DNA from: Rhinopomastus cyanomelas
Lineage: Eukaryota; Chordata; Aves; Bucerotiformes; Rhinopomastidae
NCBI GenBank assembly: GCA_013400115.1
Contig: VXBP01004231.1
Location: 186,001-250,000 of the forward strand
Length of the DNA stretch: 64,000 nt
Direction of reading: 5' to 3'
Shown here: one piece after another, positions 46,601-58,230 of the stretch
Layout of the letters: every line of letters begins with the position of its first letter
Position numbering within the stretch: the stretch's first letter is position 1
Translations under genes and position numbers: made by a program
Notes under the pieces: model-generated
Told to the model about the DNA's origin: nothing
What the model saw: the letters and a program-made list of their open reading frames with translations, nothing else
Database searches by the model: none

Positions 46601-47276
46601 AGCATCATTCTCTTTCTTCCAGAGAAGTCACTGCAGTTAAAAAGGCCTCACTCTGAAATGAAGTCAAATAATTGATTAAAACAATTCTGGGATACAGTTG
46701 CTTATGATATCAAGGGCCAAGACTCAAGGAAGATCCTGGATCTATGTTCCAGTGACCTGTCTGCAAAATCTTTTTCAGTTACAGGAACAGAGTTATGCTA
46801 CAGGACAGCACCTATGAGCACCTTCCTCTGTGCTTCTAAGAACAGAGACACCTCTGATTACTGAGGGACAACAGCAGACATTTCTCCTCCAGCATGGCTG
46901 ATGATGCAGCTCATGATTCTTTTATAGCCAGACCTGCGACACATGTAGTGTGACAGCCTGTGGAAAAGCACCAGCGTGAAACACAGCCTCAGGATCTGTT
47001 TGTCTTTCACCCAGTGAAGGTACTGTGAGAAATTGTGGGGACAGTAATACTGTCTGTAAAGGACTGCTGAGGTGGGTAATCAGTGCAGCCTTTGAGATTC
47101 AAAGAATAATGAGACAAGAAATGCAAGGGGTACAAGATATCTCGATTACCCCAATTACAGGGAAGGATTCTGAAAGAAATTGTGAAGGCGGTTCTGAAGC
47201 AATTTCAAAATTTACTGGGGAGATTGTATAAATTCATGCCAGCTCAACAGATTATCTCAGAATCCTGAGAGTCACA
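46601..47276. other. Unique non-coding sequence
   Basis: No gene recognised. The start of this stretch may be the continuation of the old CR1-type fragment, but similarity is no longer readable. Confidence 0.55.
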
Positions 47277-47326
47277 CAGTATCACAGTATTATCAAGGTT
47301 GGAAGAGACCTCATAGATCATCAAGA
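47277..47326 (-). mobile_element. CR1 LINE tail fragment, minus strand
   Basis: GTATCACAGTATTATCAAGG, TTGGAAGAGACCTCATAGA and TCATCAAGAGTCC are the reverse complement of a CR1 terminus. The same variant tail (GTGATACTGTGATAC type) appears on the plus strand at 60826-60893, so the two are one subfamily. Confidence 0.82.
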
Positions 47327-47349
47327 GTCCTTAAGTGGCTACTTATAAA

Positions 47350-47487
47350 CCTCCTTGGAGGTGTTTAAGGCCAGGATGGATGAGGCTGTGGCCAGCCTGA
47401 TCTAGGGTGGGGTGTCCCTGCCCATGGTAGGGGAGTTGGAACTGGATGGTCCTGTGGTCCTTTCTAACCCTGACTGACTGTATGACT
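47350..47487 (+). mobile_element. Older CR1 LINE 3' fragment, plus strand
   Basis: CCTTGGAGGTGTTTAAGGCC, GGATGGATGAGGCTGTGGCC, CAGCCTGATCTAGGGTGGGG, TGTCCCTGCCCATGGTAGGG, GAGTTGGAACTGGATGGTCC and a GACTGACTGTATGA tail identify an older CR1 subfamily. Its terminus is directly followed by another CR1 piece. Confidence 0.87.
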
Positions 47488-47578
47488 TGGTCTAGGTGAT
47501 CCTAGTGTGGCAGGGGGATTGGACTGGATGATCTTTCGAGGTCCCTTCCAATCCCTAATGATTCTATGATTCTATGAA
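47488..47578 (+). mobile_element. CR1 LINE terminal fragment, plus strand
   Basis: CTTGGTCTAGGTGATCCTAG, TGTGGCAGGGGGATTGGACT, GATCTTTCGAGGTCCCTTCC and AATCCCTAATGATTCTATG with a second ATTCTATG unit. It starts at the terminus of the older CR1 at 47350-47487 with no intervening bases. Confidence 0.95.
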
Positions 47579-50018
47579 ACTCCTTCTGCAAAGCTATTTC
47601 TCACATACATAAGGTTTACTCACTCCAAGATATACCTTAATTCCAACACTGCTGGTGCAGATTCACAGGGAAGCCAGACCAAAGTAACATACGTCATTGT
47701 CTCCAGACAATGCACCTCCAGTGCTCAAGAACCACCAAGGCTCAGCCACCATTCAAGGACAGAAATCACGGCTGTATTTTGTCTTTCTCTGTGGGACAGC
47801 AGCTGGGACAGAGTTGTGCCCTCAGCAGTTACGTGTGAAGAATTCAGCTCAAATCCAGAATTGAATTACTGCATGATAGAAGAAACACTGTGTCTCTAGT
47901 TCTTACTTGACATCAAGGTTATGCAGCAGGAGTAAGAGACTGAGCCTAGAAAAGAAATGCACAGAGCCATTTCTTCTTGCTTTACCGATGCAGACGTCCC
48001 GCACACAAGCCCAGCACTCCTGGCTAGCAGCTGAAACACACGGGTAGCTTTACAGCGCTGTGCTTAGACACCTCACGTGCTGTGATTCTTCCTCGCTCAC
48101 ACTGTTGGGGTTTACCAGTGGAAGGACCATTCTTTTAAAAAGTTGAAACAATAATCAGAGAGGGAATGGACGTTGTCAGTCAGTCACACAGCACTGAGTG
48201 GCAGTTTCTCCCCAAAGAAGACAAGACAGTTCTCGTACCTGTAATAGATGTTAGAGGGAAAGGATGAGCTGGGCAACATCAAGATGTAAAAAGAAACACG
48301 TTTGGTTAAATAAAAGGCACTGTGAAGAAAAAACTAAGTAGAAGAAAGTAAGTTTTGTCAGAACAATTCACTTAGATTCTACTGCTTCTGTTCAAGCTAT
48401 TTTCATAAACCCACTTCTCGAAGAAATAGTTAATCTGAAAGTGTCAGTATTGAGGAGACCATGGAGAAGCAATTACTAATTTCCTTTTTTTCCCTTCAGA
48501 AAACTGATTTGCTGCTGTTTCTCCACAGATGCCATGGCTGAAGTTTAATTTGTAGCTGAAATTTTTCCTCAATTTTTGATGTGGTCCATGCAGTCTTGAC
48601 AACGTCTGAATCACCAGCACTTGTAAAGGTAAGTTACTTACTTCAATATTGAGATATGGGACTAAAAAACTGTGGGCAAATTTGACAAAGCAAAGGGATA
48701 CTAGACCTTGTCTTATACCAACCACAGACTGTTGATTCTGCTCAAAATATTTCAGGTGATATGCTACTAGAGCTCCAAATTTGTCATAAATACAGATGGC
48801 AAGCCAATTTGAGAGAGCCATTCCCACTGGGAGTTGGGGAGAAAGTGACAAATCAGGTCTTTGAGAGAAGTAAAAGCAAATCTTACTTTTCTGTTACACC
48901 TTTTGGTTTCAGTGATAGTGTTGCAATTAAGAATTACAGTATTTTAATCTGAAAGTGAATCTCTTCCAACGATACAAGGTGGTGCACGGTTTAAAGTGTG
49001 CACTCACACGCTCACCTCATTGCATCATGCACTTCATAACTGTACTGTCTGAGTCTGTTCCTCCCCACTTGTCCTCTTTCCCCACCTCTTTCCACATAAT
49101 ACGCTGGTAGGTAATAAGAAGCAGAGCTGCTGCTACAATTTAATGGGAAATACAACTGTTTATTGAACCAGATACCCATTATTAATTTAACAACTGAACA
49201 CGAATGCTTCTGGCAATCAGTGCAATAGGTCTGTTTCCTTGATTCCTTAAGGTTTGCCATTGGCCTCAGCAGAAGCTCAATCCAGCCCTCCGAGGGAAGC
49301 AGTGCTGCTTTTTGACACTTGTAAAGAGAGAACAAGTTCCAGCCTCATTCAGTTCTGCTGTGTGCATTTCCTCTGCCATCTCCTAGACACACACAGCTCT
49401 CACATGGCTTTAGGAATACACTGAGGCCATTCTCTTTCTCATAATCTTTCCAACGTTTTATGACTCAGTTGGAATGCAGAGTATGTACAGTCGAGGGGCT
49501 GCAAGTGGTGGTTTGTAATGATTGATCAGAGCTATTTGTAAGTGAAAGAAATTCACACCTTTGTTTTGAATTTGTATTACCTACTGTTTTAAGCAACCCT
49601 TGTGTCTTTCAGCCTGCAGTGATAGGACTCCCACTGCAAAGTGGAGCCTGTGGAGATGCTGTTTCAAAGCTAATCTGGACAGAGGAATTATTGCACCAGA
49701 GATTAATGTGGCCCAAGGAGACTCTAGAGGGCAGTCTTGGAATAGTGAAACAAATTGATAACTTCCCTGTCATGAGAAACCCAGCCATGCACGGTCAGTG
49801 CCAAGTGTTTAAAAGCTACGACTGTTAAAAGAAGGTATTTTAACAAAGTCCTTTAATTTAACATGACATATGAATATACTCTGATGTAAGATATTTACAG
49901 TAGCATAATGCAATTAAAAAATCCATATATTGTGGTATCACTGAGCAGTATGTCCATGGTGCGTAACAAATGCCTCAGAACCAAAAGTAGCAAATACATT
50001 CATGTCTTGAGTTTAGTT
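47579..50018. other. Unique non-coding sequence
   Basis: No gene or repeat recognised. Open frames reach 135 codons (minus strand, 48444-48851) without domains. Confidence 0.65.
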
Positions 50019-50117
50019 GGTTCCTGTGTGACTTGGTCTAGGTGATCCTGCTGTGTCAGGGGGTTGGACTAGATGATCTTTCAAGGTCCCTTCCAATCCC
50101 TAATGATTCTATGATTC
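50019..50117 (+). mobile_element. CR1 LINE terminal fragment
   Basis: Plus-strand CR1 terminus: GGTTCCTGTGTGACTTGGTC, TAGGTGATCCTGCTGTGTC, GATCTTTCAAGGTCCCTTCC and AATCCCTAATGATTCTATG ending in ATTCA. Well preserved common-group copy. Confidence 0.94.
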
Positions 50118-51688
50118 AAGCCCTAGTAATTTCATGCGATGCCTTTCCATCAGCAGTTTAAAGCTCTACTAGAGTCCATCAGAATTCCTTTGCTTAAAGA
50201 GAGTAGGAGAACATCCAATGTACAGTGCAGATGCAAATTTAATGCCAGTTTTTAAAAGATGTGTTTTACTTTATAAGTAATTAATCTTTATACACAAGTT
50301 TTGACTATTGTTGGCAGAAATCAAAATTGCGTGCCTTGTAAATTTTTAATTGAGCAATTCTTAGATTAAAAAAATGCATTAGTAACTTCGACTATGTTTA
50401 ATATTTTAGAAGAAGTTGTTCTGCAAGAAAACAAATCATTGGTAATGAAAAACAATGTGCAGCTTGTAAGTACTTACTGTGCAAACTTTTGGAACATGTA
50501 ACCTTTGTTTCTTTGTAGGCAAACAATATTGCAGGCTTGTTTTAAGGGAGGGACTTACTTCCTCTGGAAGACTTTAAGCTGTGTCTTTCAAAATATTTAG
50601 AAAGGACAAGAGACTCTTTATCCCTATTGTGTAGAGGGGCATTGCTTCCTCTCGTGGCCACAACAGCCATACTGCAAACTAGTCAGAGTGACAGGGCAGG
50701 GCTGGCCAAGCGTTGGTAGCTGAGGTGCTACACAAGGAGGATGGAAGGTGCAAAGAGTTGCTAGACAGACAATAAACCAAGCTGCAGTTTCATAAAGTTC
50801 AGCTCGTTTGTCCTTAATTCCTGAAGCAATTACAGTTCCTCAAAACCCCTGTCTTCAGGCTTGACAATTTGGAAGAGAAGACATCATACTTCTGCTGATT
50901 GTCCAAACAAGACAGACTATTTTGCTCTACTTGTTTCTGCTCATGCTTGAGCTGGACTGCAAATGTATCTGCTTCTCTGGCCACATCTCATGCAAAGGTG
51001 ATGAGTTGTAGTCTCGAGGCCTCTCTACATGCTGGTTTTGGTAGCCAAAAATATACCTGTATACATTCAAAACACAGTCAGACAAAAAGAAGCCACATGC
51101 AAAGAAAATTATCACCTGGCTACAAGCCATTTTTAATCTGGCTAGTAGAGCCTTCAGCCAGTACACTGAGGTTGATTCAGTTCTGCCTCTGTCCCAGGGG
51201 GTTCGCACGATATAATGTGCGAGTTTGTCCTTCCTGTTATGGGGTGTCAACCTAGGCTGAAATAAACACATTTGCAGGGCTAGCCAGAGAAATACACGGG
51301 AACTTGAAGACAGACACATTGTAGGGATCTCCATGCTAATCCACAGGCAGGCTGCGTTGCCCTACCAGTTACACCAGGTAGGAGGAATTTACTGACCATT
51401 TATGACTTCTCTATGGTGTAACTATCTTTTTTTAACTATGTAAATTTATCCTTGGCCTGTGCTCATGCAGTGCGTTAAATTAATAGTAAAAATGATTGGA
51501 TATGTTGGAAGTCCTGTTCTTGTACTGCTTGTGGGTGTGTCTTTCACCTCTCCCTGAAAGCATCAAGCTATGGGTCCTTTTGGTTCGATATTTGAATTTT
51601 CCACAGTTCCTGGTGACCAGTGCTTCTGCTGTTTCACAGGTTCTCTGAAAGTAGAATAATTTCTCATATACATTAAAAAAAAATACAT
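50118..51688. other. Unique non-coding sequence
   Basis: No gene recognised. Overlapping frames on both strands near 50899-51334 (118 and 135 codons) lack domains and shadow each other. Confidence 0.62.
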
Positions 51689-51752
51689 AGGATCATAGGA
51701 TCGTAGGATGTTAGGGGTTGGAAGGGACCCAAAGAGATCATCGAGTCCAACA
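51689..51752 (-). mobile_element. CR1 LINE tail fragment, minus strand
   Basis: AGGATCATAGGATCGTAGGA, TGTTAGGGGTTGGAAGGGAC and CCAAAGAGATCATCGAGTCC are the reverse complement of a CR1 terminus of a subfamily other than the common group. It lies about 30 bases left of the large plus-strand CR1, separated by AAAAATCCAACCAACAACAC-like sequence. Confidence 0.85.
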
Positions 51753-51789
51753 TAAAAATCCAACCAACAACACTCCAACTTCTGTCACT

Positions 51790-53140
51790 GCAATCTTCCA
51801 AAAAGTCAAGAAGGTGGACCCAGGTAACTATAGATCCATCAGCCTCACCCCCATCCTGGGAAAGGTGATGGAGCAATTTATCCTAGACTCTGTCTCCAGG
51901 CACATAAAGGACAGGAGGGTCATTAGGGACTGTCAGGATGGCTTTACAAAGGGGAGGTAATGCTTGACCAACCTGATAGCCTTTTGTGAGGGCATAACCA
52001 GGTGGAGAGATGATGGCAGAGCAGTGGATGTGGTCTATCTTGACTTCAGTAAAGCATTTGACACGGTCTCCCACAGCATCCTTGCAGCCAAACTGAGGCA
52101 GTGTGGTCTGAACGATCAGGTAGTGAGTCTGGCTGTAGGATAGAAGCCAGAGAGCAGTGGTCAATGGGACAGAGTGTAGATGGAGGCCTGTATCTAGTGG
52201 AGTCCCCCAAGGGTCAGTACAGGGACCAGTCCTATTCAATCTAGTCATTAACTACTTGAATGAGGGATTAGGGTGCAAGTTTGCTGATGACACAAAGCTG
52301 GGTGGTGTCACCAACACCCCAGCAGCCTGTGCTGCCATTCAGTGGGAACTGGAGAGACTGGAGAGCTGAGCGGGAAGAAATGTAATGAAGTAGAACAAGG
52401 GTAAGTGTAGGGTCTGGCATCTGGGCAAGAACAACCTCAGGCACCAGTATGGGTTGGAGACTGAGCTGCTGAAGAGCAGTGTAGGAGAAAGGGACCTGGG
52501 TGTCCTGGTGGACAGCAGGATGACCATCATCCAGCAGTGTGCCCTTGTGGCCAAGATGTTGTGCCAACAGAGCCACAAAGGTGGTCATCCTGCTGGCCAC
52601 TAGGATGCCAGCAGTGTGCCCTTGTGGCCAAGAAGGCCTACAGCATCCTGGGGTGGATCAGAAGTGGCGTGGTTAGCAGACTGAGCGAAGTTCTCCTCCC
52701 CCTCTACTCTGCCCTGGTGAGACCACATGTGGAATATTGTGTCCAGTTCTGGGCCCCTCAGTTCAAGAGGGACACAGAGCTGCTGGAGAGAGTCCAGCGC
52801 AGAGCAACGAAGCTGATGAAGGGAGTGGAATATCTCCCTTATGAGGAGAGGCTGAGGGAGCTGAGTCTCTTTAGATTGGAGAAGAGGAGACTGAGGGGGT
52901 GACCTTATTAATGTTCATAAATACGGAAAGAACAGGTGTCAGGAGGATGGAGCCAGGCTCTTCTCAATGTCAACTAGTGATAGGACAAAGGACAATGGGT
53001 GTGAGCTGGAACATAGGAGGTTCTATGTAAATATCAAGAAGGAACTTTTTCACAGTGAGGGTGATGGATCACTGGAACAGACTGCCCAAGGGGGTTGTGG
53101 AGTCTCCTTTTCTGGAGACATATAAAACCTGCCTGGATGC
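51790..53140 (+). pseudogene. CR1 ORF2 reverse-transcriptase remnant
   Basis: Decayed RT gene of a CR1 LINE, an enzyme that copies the element's RNA at a nicked target. Recognisable parts in order are NYRSISLTPILGKVMEQF (51828-51881); a TAA stop at 51958-51960 within a KGKSCLTN-type motif; RT motif A, YLDFSKAFDTVSH (about 52036-52075), in the same frame as the first part; then, after a frameshift between 52140 and 52157, SGVPQGSVQGPVLFN (motif B region, about 52196-52240) and FADD (motif C, 52280-52291). The C-terminal region LGWIRSG ... YLPYEERLRELSLF is open from 52537 to 52902 in the first frame again. An extra G near 52895 shifts the frame and creates the TGA. The endonuclease domain is missing through 5' truncation. 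Confidence 0.93.
52504..52633. repeat. Direct plus inverted duplication inside CR1
   Basis: CCAGCAGTGTGCCCTTGTGG (continuing CCAAGA) at 52531-52556 recurs exactly at 52608-52633, an offset of 77 bases. Between the copies, GGTCATCCTGCTGGCCACTA (continuing GG, 52583-52604) is the reverse complement, with two mismatches, of 52504-52525. Other CR1 copies lack this insert. A local template-switch or inversion-duplication event explains it. Confidence 0.88.
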
Positions 53141-53238
53141 GTTCCTGTGTGACTTGGTCCTGCTGTGGCAGGGGGATTGGACTAGATGATCTTTCAAGGT
53201 CTCTTCCAATCCCTAATGTTCTATGATTCTATGACTCT

Positions 53239-55071
53239 CGTTATGTAAGTCTGCACTTTTAAAGAATTTTAAAACAGAGACATTTCCTTCAAAGAATCAA
53301 AACGATTCCTTTACAGAAGTGCTGCCTTTATCCACACCAGAGCCCCTTGCTGTACGCTCATTTTGTACAGGGTGTTTGCAAACCACACTATGAATTTTTA
53401 ACTGGCAGTCTCAGGAAGTAGTACCATGGGAACGTCACAGTTGTGGAAACTCAACTGCAAAAAAATAAAAAATTCAGAAGTTATTTTATTTTCTTTTGTG
53501 GTGAACCTGTCAACATAATAAAGTGTTTGCATTTATCATTCTTAGCCCTAAAATATAGACTTAGAAATACAGACTGTTGCTGCCTCTTATAAGCATCCCA
53601 TAGCTCTTTTCCTGTCACAGGGAGTTCATGTGCCATAAGTAAAATCATCTGGGCTAACAGGGCACAGATGAGAGGCAGGGCAGGGTATGGCAAGAGAGAC
53701 AAGAGGGGCAGATCCTGAAGCTGGTACCACTGCTGGACATTTCCCCTGGAGGCACAACAGCAGAAGACCAATTGTGTTTCCCCTGGAATTTATTGGGACT
53801 TTGTTGCTTCTCAACAGACCAGCTGGTCCTGAGTGAGAAATGGAAAGAGAATACCCGAAGCACCTCACTTCTGTTATGCACAGCCTCGGCTATTAACATG
53901 GGCTAAACAAATGGGTCCTTTTAGTCCAGGCCATTTAGGCTGTTGGGCATGCTGAGACCTTGTGCTGTGACAATGAGCCCTGGGCTTCCCCTCCTGAGCA
54001 GAATACCTAACAGAGAGCTACAGCTGAAGGGATTCCAGCGTGAATTAAGAGAGGTGTAAATCACTGTCAAATTAACAAGGTTGATGAAGTGATTCAGAAG
54101 TTCAGCACTGCTCTCTGAAAGTGTGAAAACACAACAAAGAATACAAATGAAGCCTGCAGGACTCCTCTTCAATGTCATTAATCTTCATACCACACTAAGG
54201 CTCTACCCAAGGTGTGTTTACAAAACAGACGTTACTTTTGATCTGCAGAAAACCTCAACTATATTCAGATGTGCTGTTCTCAGAGATGTGTGGGTAAGGG
54301 GCATCCGGACCTGAGCAAACGCAGTGTGCTGGACGCAAGAGCGATCACAGGAGTAAAGTTAAGAGACCTCTAGCTGGCTCACCTCTGTGCAAGGGGGACC
54401 TTAGCTGGCAAAGGGCTAAGAAGTAATCTTTACGAGTATAAGGGCGCTGTCTCAGATAATGATTAATTGGGAAGGAGTGGCAATTCTTCTATCATGAACA
54501 TGCTGGAGGATTAGATGTCTTGCTTTTCCCTGTCAGGATGGAAGATTATTCGCGGTTGAAAAGACCTGAGTGCTAGCAAGGTCAGCATTATTACTTTTGT
54601 TAATCTTGATGTGGTGCAATGTTTCTTATTTAATGCTTGCTATTTGTATATCTCCACGCTGTGTAAAAAAGAGCTGTTGTCTTAACTTCCAATTACGATG
54701 TGTGACTGAGATAATGTGAACGGGACGTCAGGAGTGGGAGTATGGCAGCACTGATGAGTTCTTTCTTCTACTGCTAAGCAGTTGTCATCCTGTTTGCTCT
54801 CTAAAATTACTAATTGCCACACTGCAGTCACATAAAAGCCAAATGAAAACACCACCCAAGCACTTACACAATTTTCTTTTGCTGGTACATGCAACAGATG
54901 TGTGAGTTAGGGCTCCAGGTATTTTAGGATGCTGAACTCTGTTTTCAAGCACATGTATAGGAAAGAATGTGTGCTGAAAAGTGTGTGTGTGGCTTTAAGC
55001 CATGAAGGTGTTGTGTGGAGATGTCCTGACACGGGAACTTGTATTAGAATTTGTATTAGAAATATAGGAGG
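53239..55071. other. Unique non-coding sequence
   Basis: No gene recognised; overlapping minus-strand frames at 53481-53899 (up to 96 codons) have no domain. Confidence 0.63.
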
Positions 55072-55637
55072 GGGCCAGCAGGAGTAGGGCAGTGATTGTC
55101 CCCCTGTACTCAGCACTGGTACGGCTGCATATGGAATCCTGGGTTCAGTTTTGGGCCTCTCACTGCAAGAAAGGTGTTGAGGTGCTGGAGTGAGTCCAAA
55201 GAAGGGTAACAAAGCTGGTGAAGGGCGTAGAGCACAAGTTATGTGAAGAGCAGCTGAGGGAACTGGAGGTGTTTAGCCTGGTGAAAAGGAAGCTCGGAGG
55301 AGGAGACATTCATGCTACAACTACTTGAAAGGAGGTTGGAGTGGGGTGACTGTAGGTTAGCTCTCTCTAGTAGTGAGCAGTTGGACTAGAGGAAGTGGGT
55401 CAAGTCAGGCCAACGGAGGTTCATATTTTATACTAGGTAGAATTTCTTCACTGAAAAGTTTATCAGACATTTGAACAGGCTGTCCAGGGAGGTGGGGGAG
55501 CCACCATGCCTGGAGGTATTGCAAAGACGTACCGATGTAGTGTTGAGGTACAGGGTTTAGTGGTGACCAGGCAGCACTGGAATCGATGGCTGGACTTCAT
55601 CTTAAATGTCTCTTCTAACTTAACAATTCTGTGGTTC
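55072..55637 (+). mobile_element. Older CR1 LINE, 3' 0.57 kb
   Basis: Plus-strand diverged CR1. Landmarks are GGGCCAGCAGGAGTAGGGCA, CTGTACTCAGCACTGGTACG, GAATCCTGGGTTCAGTTTTG, AGCAGCTGAGGGAACTGGAG, TAGAATTTCTTCACTGAAAA, GAACAGGCTGTCCAGGGAGG, GTACAGGGTTTAGTGGTGAC and GGCTGGACTTCATCTTAAAT, ending AACAATTCTGTGGTTCT. All frames carry stops. It is of the same general subfamily as those at 29405 and 35655. Confidence 0.92.
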
Positions 55638-58111
55638 TCTCTCTCATATTAAGCATGTGAAAGAAGCTTTTTGAACCAGCCCAGAAATCAGCCCTGATCA
55701 CTGTCAAATTAGGAGGGTCCTAACGCACAGTTGTTGTGGATGGAGTTACGCACCTCACTTGAAGAGAGAAGTAACAATGCATTTACTGATATAAAGCAGT
55801 GATTTAACAAAGTTTGAGCAGTAAATGTGACTGTTTAAGGAGGCTGGATGACAAGGTGCACTGGAGGGCTTACTGTAAGGAGGGCAGGGTCAGACAAAGC
55901 TGTTAATTTACCCTCCCATTTAAAAGACTATATGCACACAGTTAATACAAAATACTACCTTAATCAAGCTTTAACATCTTATGTGCTCTTAGCCATTTAC
56001 TTAGGAGCTGTTGCGGCAAGGAATCGCTCAACCTCAAGGAGTATCCTTGACAGGCATCCCTGTCCAAAAGGAGATCATGGCGTGCAGCCAGCTGCTGTGC
56101 AGGCTTGTTCCTGGGTTGCCCAGTATTTATGGAGGTAAGATGATTGACTCAGTCATATTTACACACCAAACTTGCATCTAAGCCTCTTGCTCAAATTAGC
56201 CCTTTGCTATTGTACAGTTACCTGCTTCCCCTGAATTCATATGGAGCAGCATCACACCCAGCGGTGTCATTATTGCATCCTTAGCTCAGAAGTGGAGTGT
56301 GGGAGTCAAGGGCCATGCTGATGGGGGTGAAGCACACCCTCACAACATTCACATGCAGCTGTTGGACAGTACGTGAGACACCTGTGGGTACTCCTTGCCA
56401 TGGTGTCACAGAGGAGCTAGAGCCCTCCAATATGCAGCAATAAGCACTTCAAGCCTAATGACACAAGTTGGAGCACAACCTGTTTGATATTCCATTACAT
56501 CAAAGAAGGAGTGGCCGATACATTAATGAGGCCAACTATTATAGACAGAAAAATCTTTCCCTTTCTTTTTTCTTTAATTAGTGCCATGGGATCACGATCA
56601 GGGAGAACACATGCTTCTTTCTGTTCTAGTCTGGTATCACCAGTACGATCCTACCTCCTTTTAATTCTGAAGCGATTGGTTCACAAGGCAAAATAAAGAT
56701 AAAATCTACGTTTTCTACATTCTTGTTTGAAATATTTCAGCTGGCAACTAAGATCTTTATAGCTTGTTGGTTTGCTTTTTTGGTTCTGCTCTATTAAAAT
56801 TATTTGAGATTTTTAGTGCTGCTGCTGCTCTTTTTAGCTTCATTTATGTTACTATCACCCTTTATTGTTATGTTAATATTTGTTGGGATGCTTGGTGTTT
56901 CTTCCTTCATTTAACTGCCCTTTGTCACTGTTTTCCAGCATGTTCTTCAAAACACAGTTGAACAGAAGATATAGATGATGTTCAATAATAGCTGCTAGAA
57001 ATTAATATTTAAGAAAAAGGTGTCTGTGCCAAATACAATCAGAAATTTCCCGCAATTCCACTCCAGGCAGAAAACCTGCAGGATGCTTTGCAGCTGAAGA
57101 GGGAAAGATGAGGATAATTTAATTGTTATAAGGAAAAAACTTGTTACAGAACAGGTAAAGCTGACAAAGCTGACAAAAGCATCCCGTGTGCATTTTCTCC
57201 TCTGCTCTGGAGAAGTGCTGGCACATCATACAACAGATATTAGAGAGGGAATAGGGATCTGCAGTTACAGAAATCGTTCTGTCGTGCAAACAACAAAAGA
57301 ACTCTCACCTGTGCCCCACTCCTCCCCGGTGGTTTTCCCACAAGACTGTCTTTCAGCTGCCTTCAGCTCAGCTGCAGGGATTCCAGCCTTGCTGAGAGGT
57401 TCACGCAGATGCCACCAGTGCTGAGGGATGCCCTGCACTAGTCCTCTCAAGGACTCCACCACCTCCACCACAGAAGAGTGTTTGGCTCCCAAACCATGCA
57501 GGATGGTATTGGTCTGTGGGTGCCTGCCCTGCTAGCTCAGGGGTGAAAGCAGTGGCTCTAAGAGGCTGTAAGGAATGGTGAGAGCAGTCTGTCTGGAGGG
57601 GAAAGATCATTTTGCCCTGCGTGCTGTTGCTAGCTGTCCAATTCCAGACTCTGATACCAATCTCAGAGACTTTGTTTTCCAGGCAAAGCAAGGAAAGCAC
57701 AAGCCAGAGTTCAGCTTCCTTCATTGTGACTAGTGAATTACCCAGCACAAGAGCTGAAGCTGCTACTGGGCCCTCTGCCACACACCCTGATGAGATCCAG
57801 GCAAAGCGGCCCAAGCCATTGCTATAGTTCCCTGCTGGCATCCTGTGAAGAGGAGTGTTTGAAGAAGGACTCACTGCTGGCTCTTGGTTCCCCAATGACT
57901 CTGTTTGACCAGGTCTGGCTGAAGAGACTTCATGCCTCTCACTTGGAGGTGCTTTCCTAAGTGCTCATCAGTAAATCTCTGGACAATGACTGTGGGTCTT
58001 CAGCCCAGGGCAACTCACGTTCTTGATCAAGTCTTCTGGAAACTACATGTTCCTTCTCCCAGGGAGGTGAGCTGTGTTCACTCTGCAGTTAAGTGAGGTG
58101 ACTGGGTGCCA
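55638..58111. other. Unique non-coding sequence
   Basis: No gene recognised. A minus-strand frame of 164 codons (57401-57895) overlaps plus-strand frames and has no domain. GC content rises somewhat at 57300-57960, without a CpG cluster. Confidence 0.62.
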
Positions 58112-58230
58112 CATATAAGCCCACCTGGATATGTTCCTGTGAGACTTGGTCTAGATGATCCTGCTCTGGCAGGGGGATCGGACTAGATGAACTTTCGAGG
58201 TCCCTTCCAATCCCTGATATTCTGTGATAT
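58112..58230 (+). mobile_element. CR1 LINE terminal fragment
   Basis: Plus-strand CR1: GCCCACCTGGATATGTTCCT, GTGAGACTTGGTCTAGATGA, CTGGCAGGGGGATCGGACTA, AACTTTCGAGGTCCCTTCC and a CCCTGATATTCTGTGATAT tail. Confidence 0.92.

Larger units (their letters stand above)
51780..53238 (+). mobile_element. Largest CR1 LINE copy in the window, about 1.46 kb
   Basis: Plus-strand CR1, 5'-truncated within the reverse-transcriptase domain and complete to the tail (AATCCCTAATGTTCTATGAT). It reads through RT fingers and palm, the ORF2 C-terminal region and the 3' terminus. Its start lies close to a minus-strand CR1 tail. It carries an internal direct-plus-inverted duplication at 52504-52633, listed separately. 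It cannot encode a functional protein because of stops and frameshifts. Confidence 0.97.

Noticed and set aside
57401..57895. Minus-strand frame of 164 codons
   Set aside because: Overlaps plus-strand frames, with no recognised family; composition follows the local GC rise.
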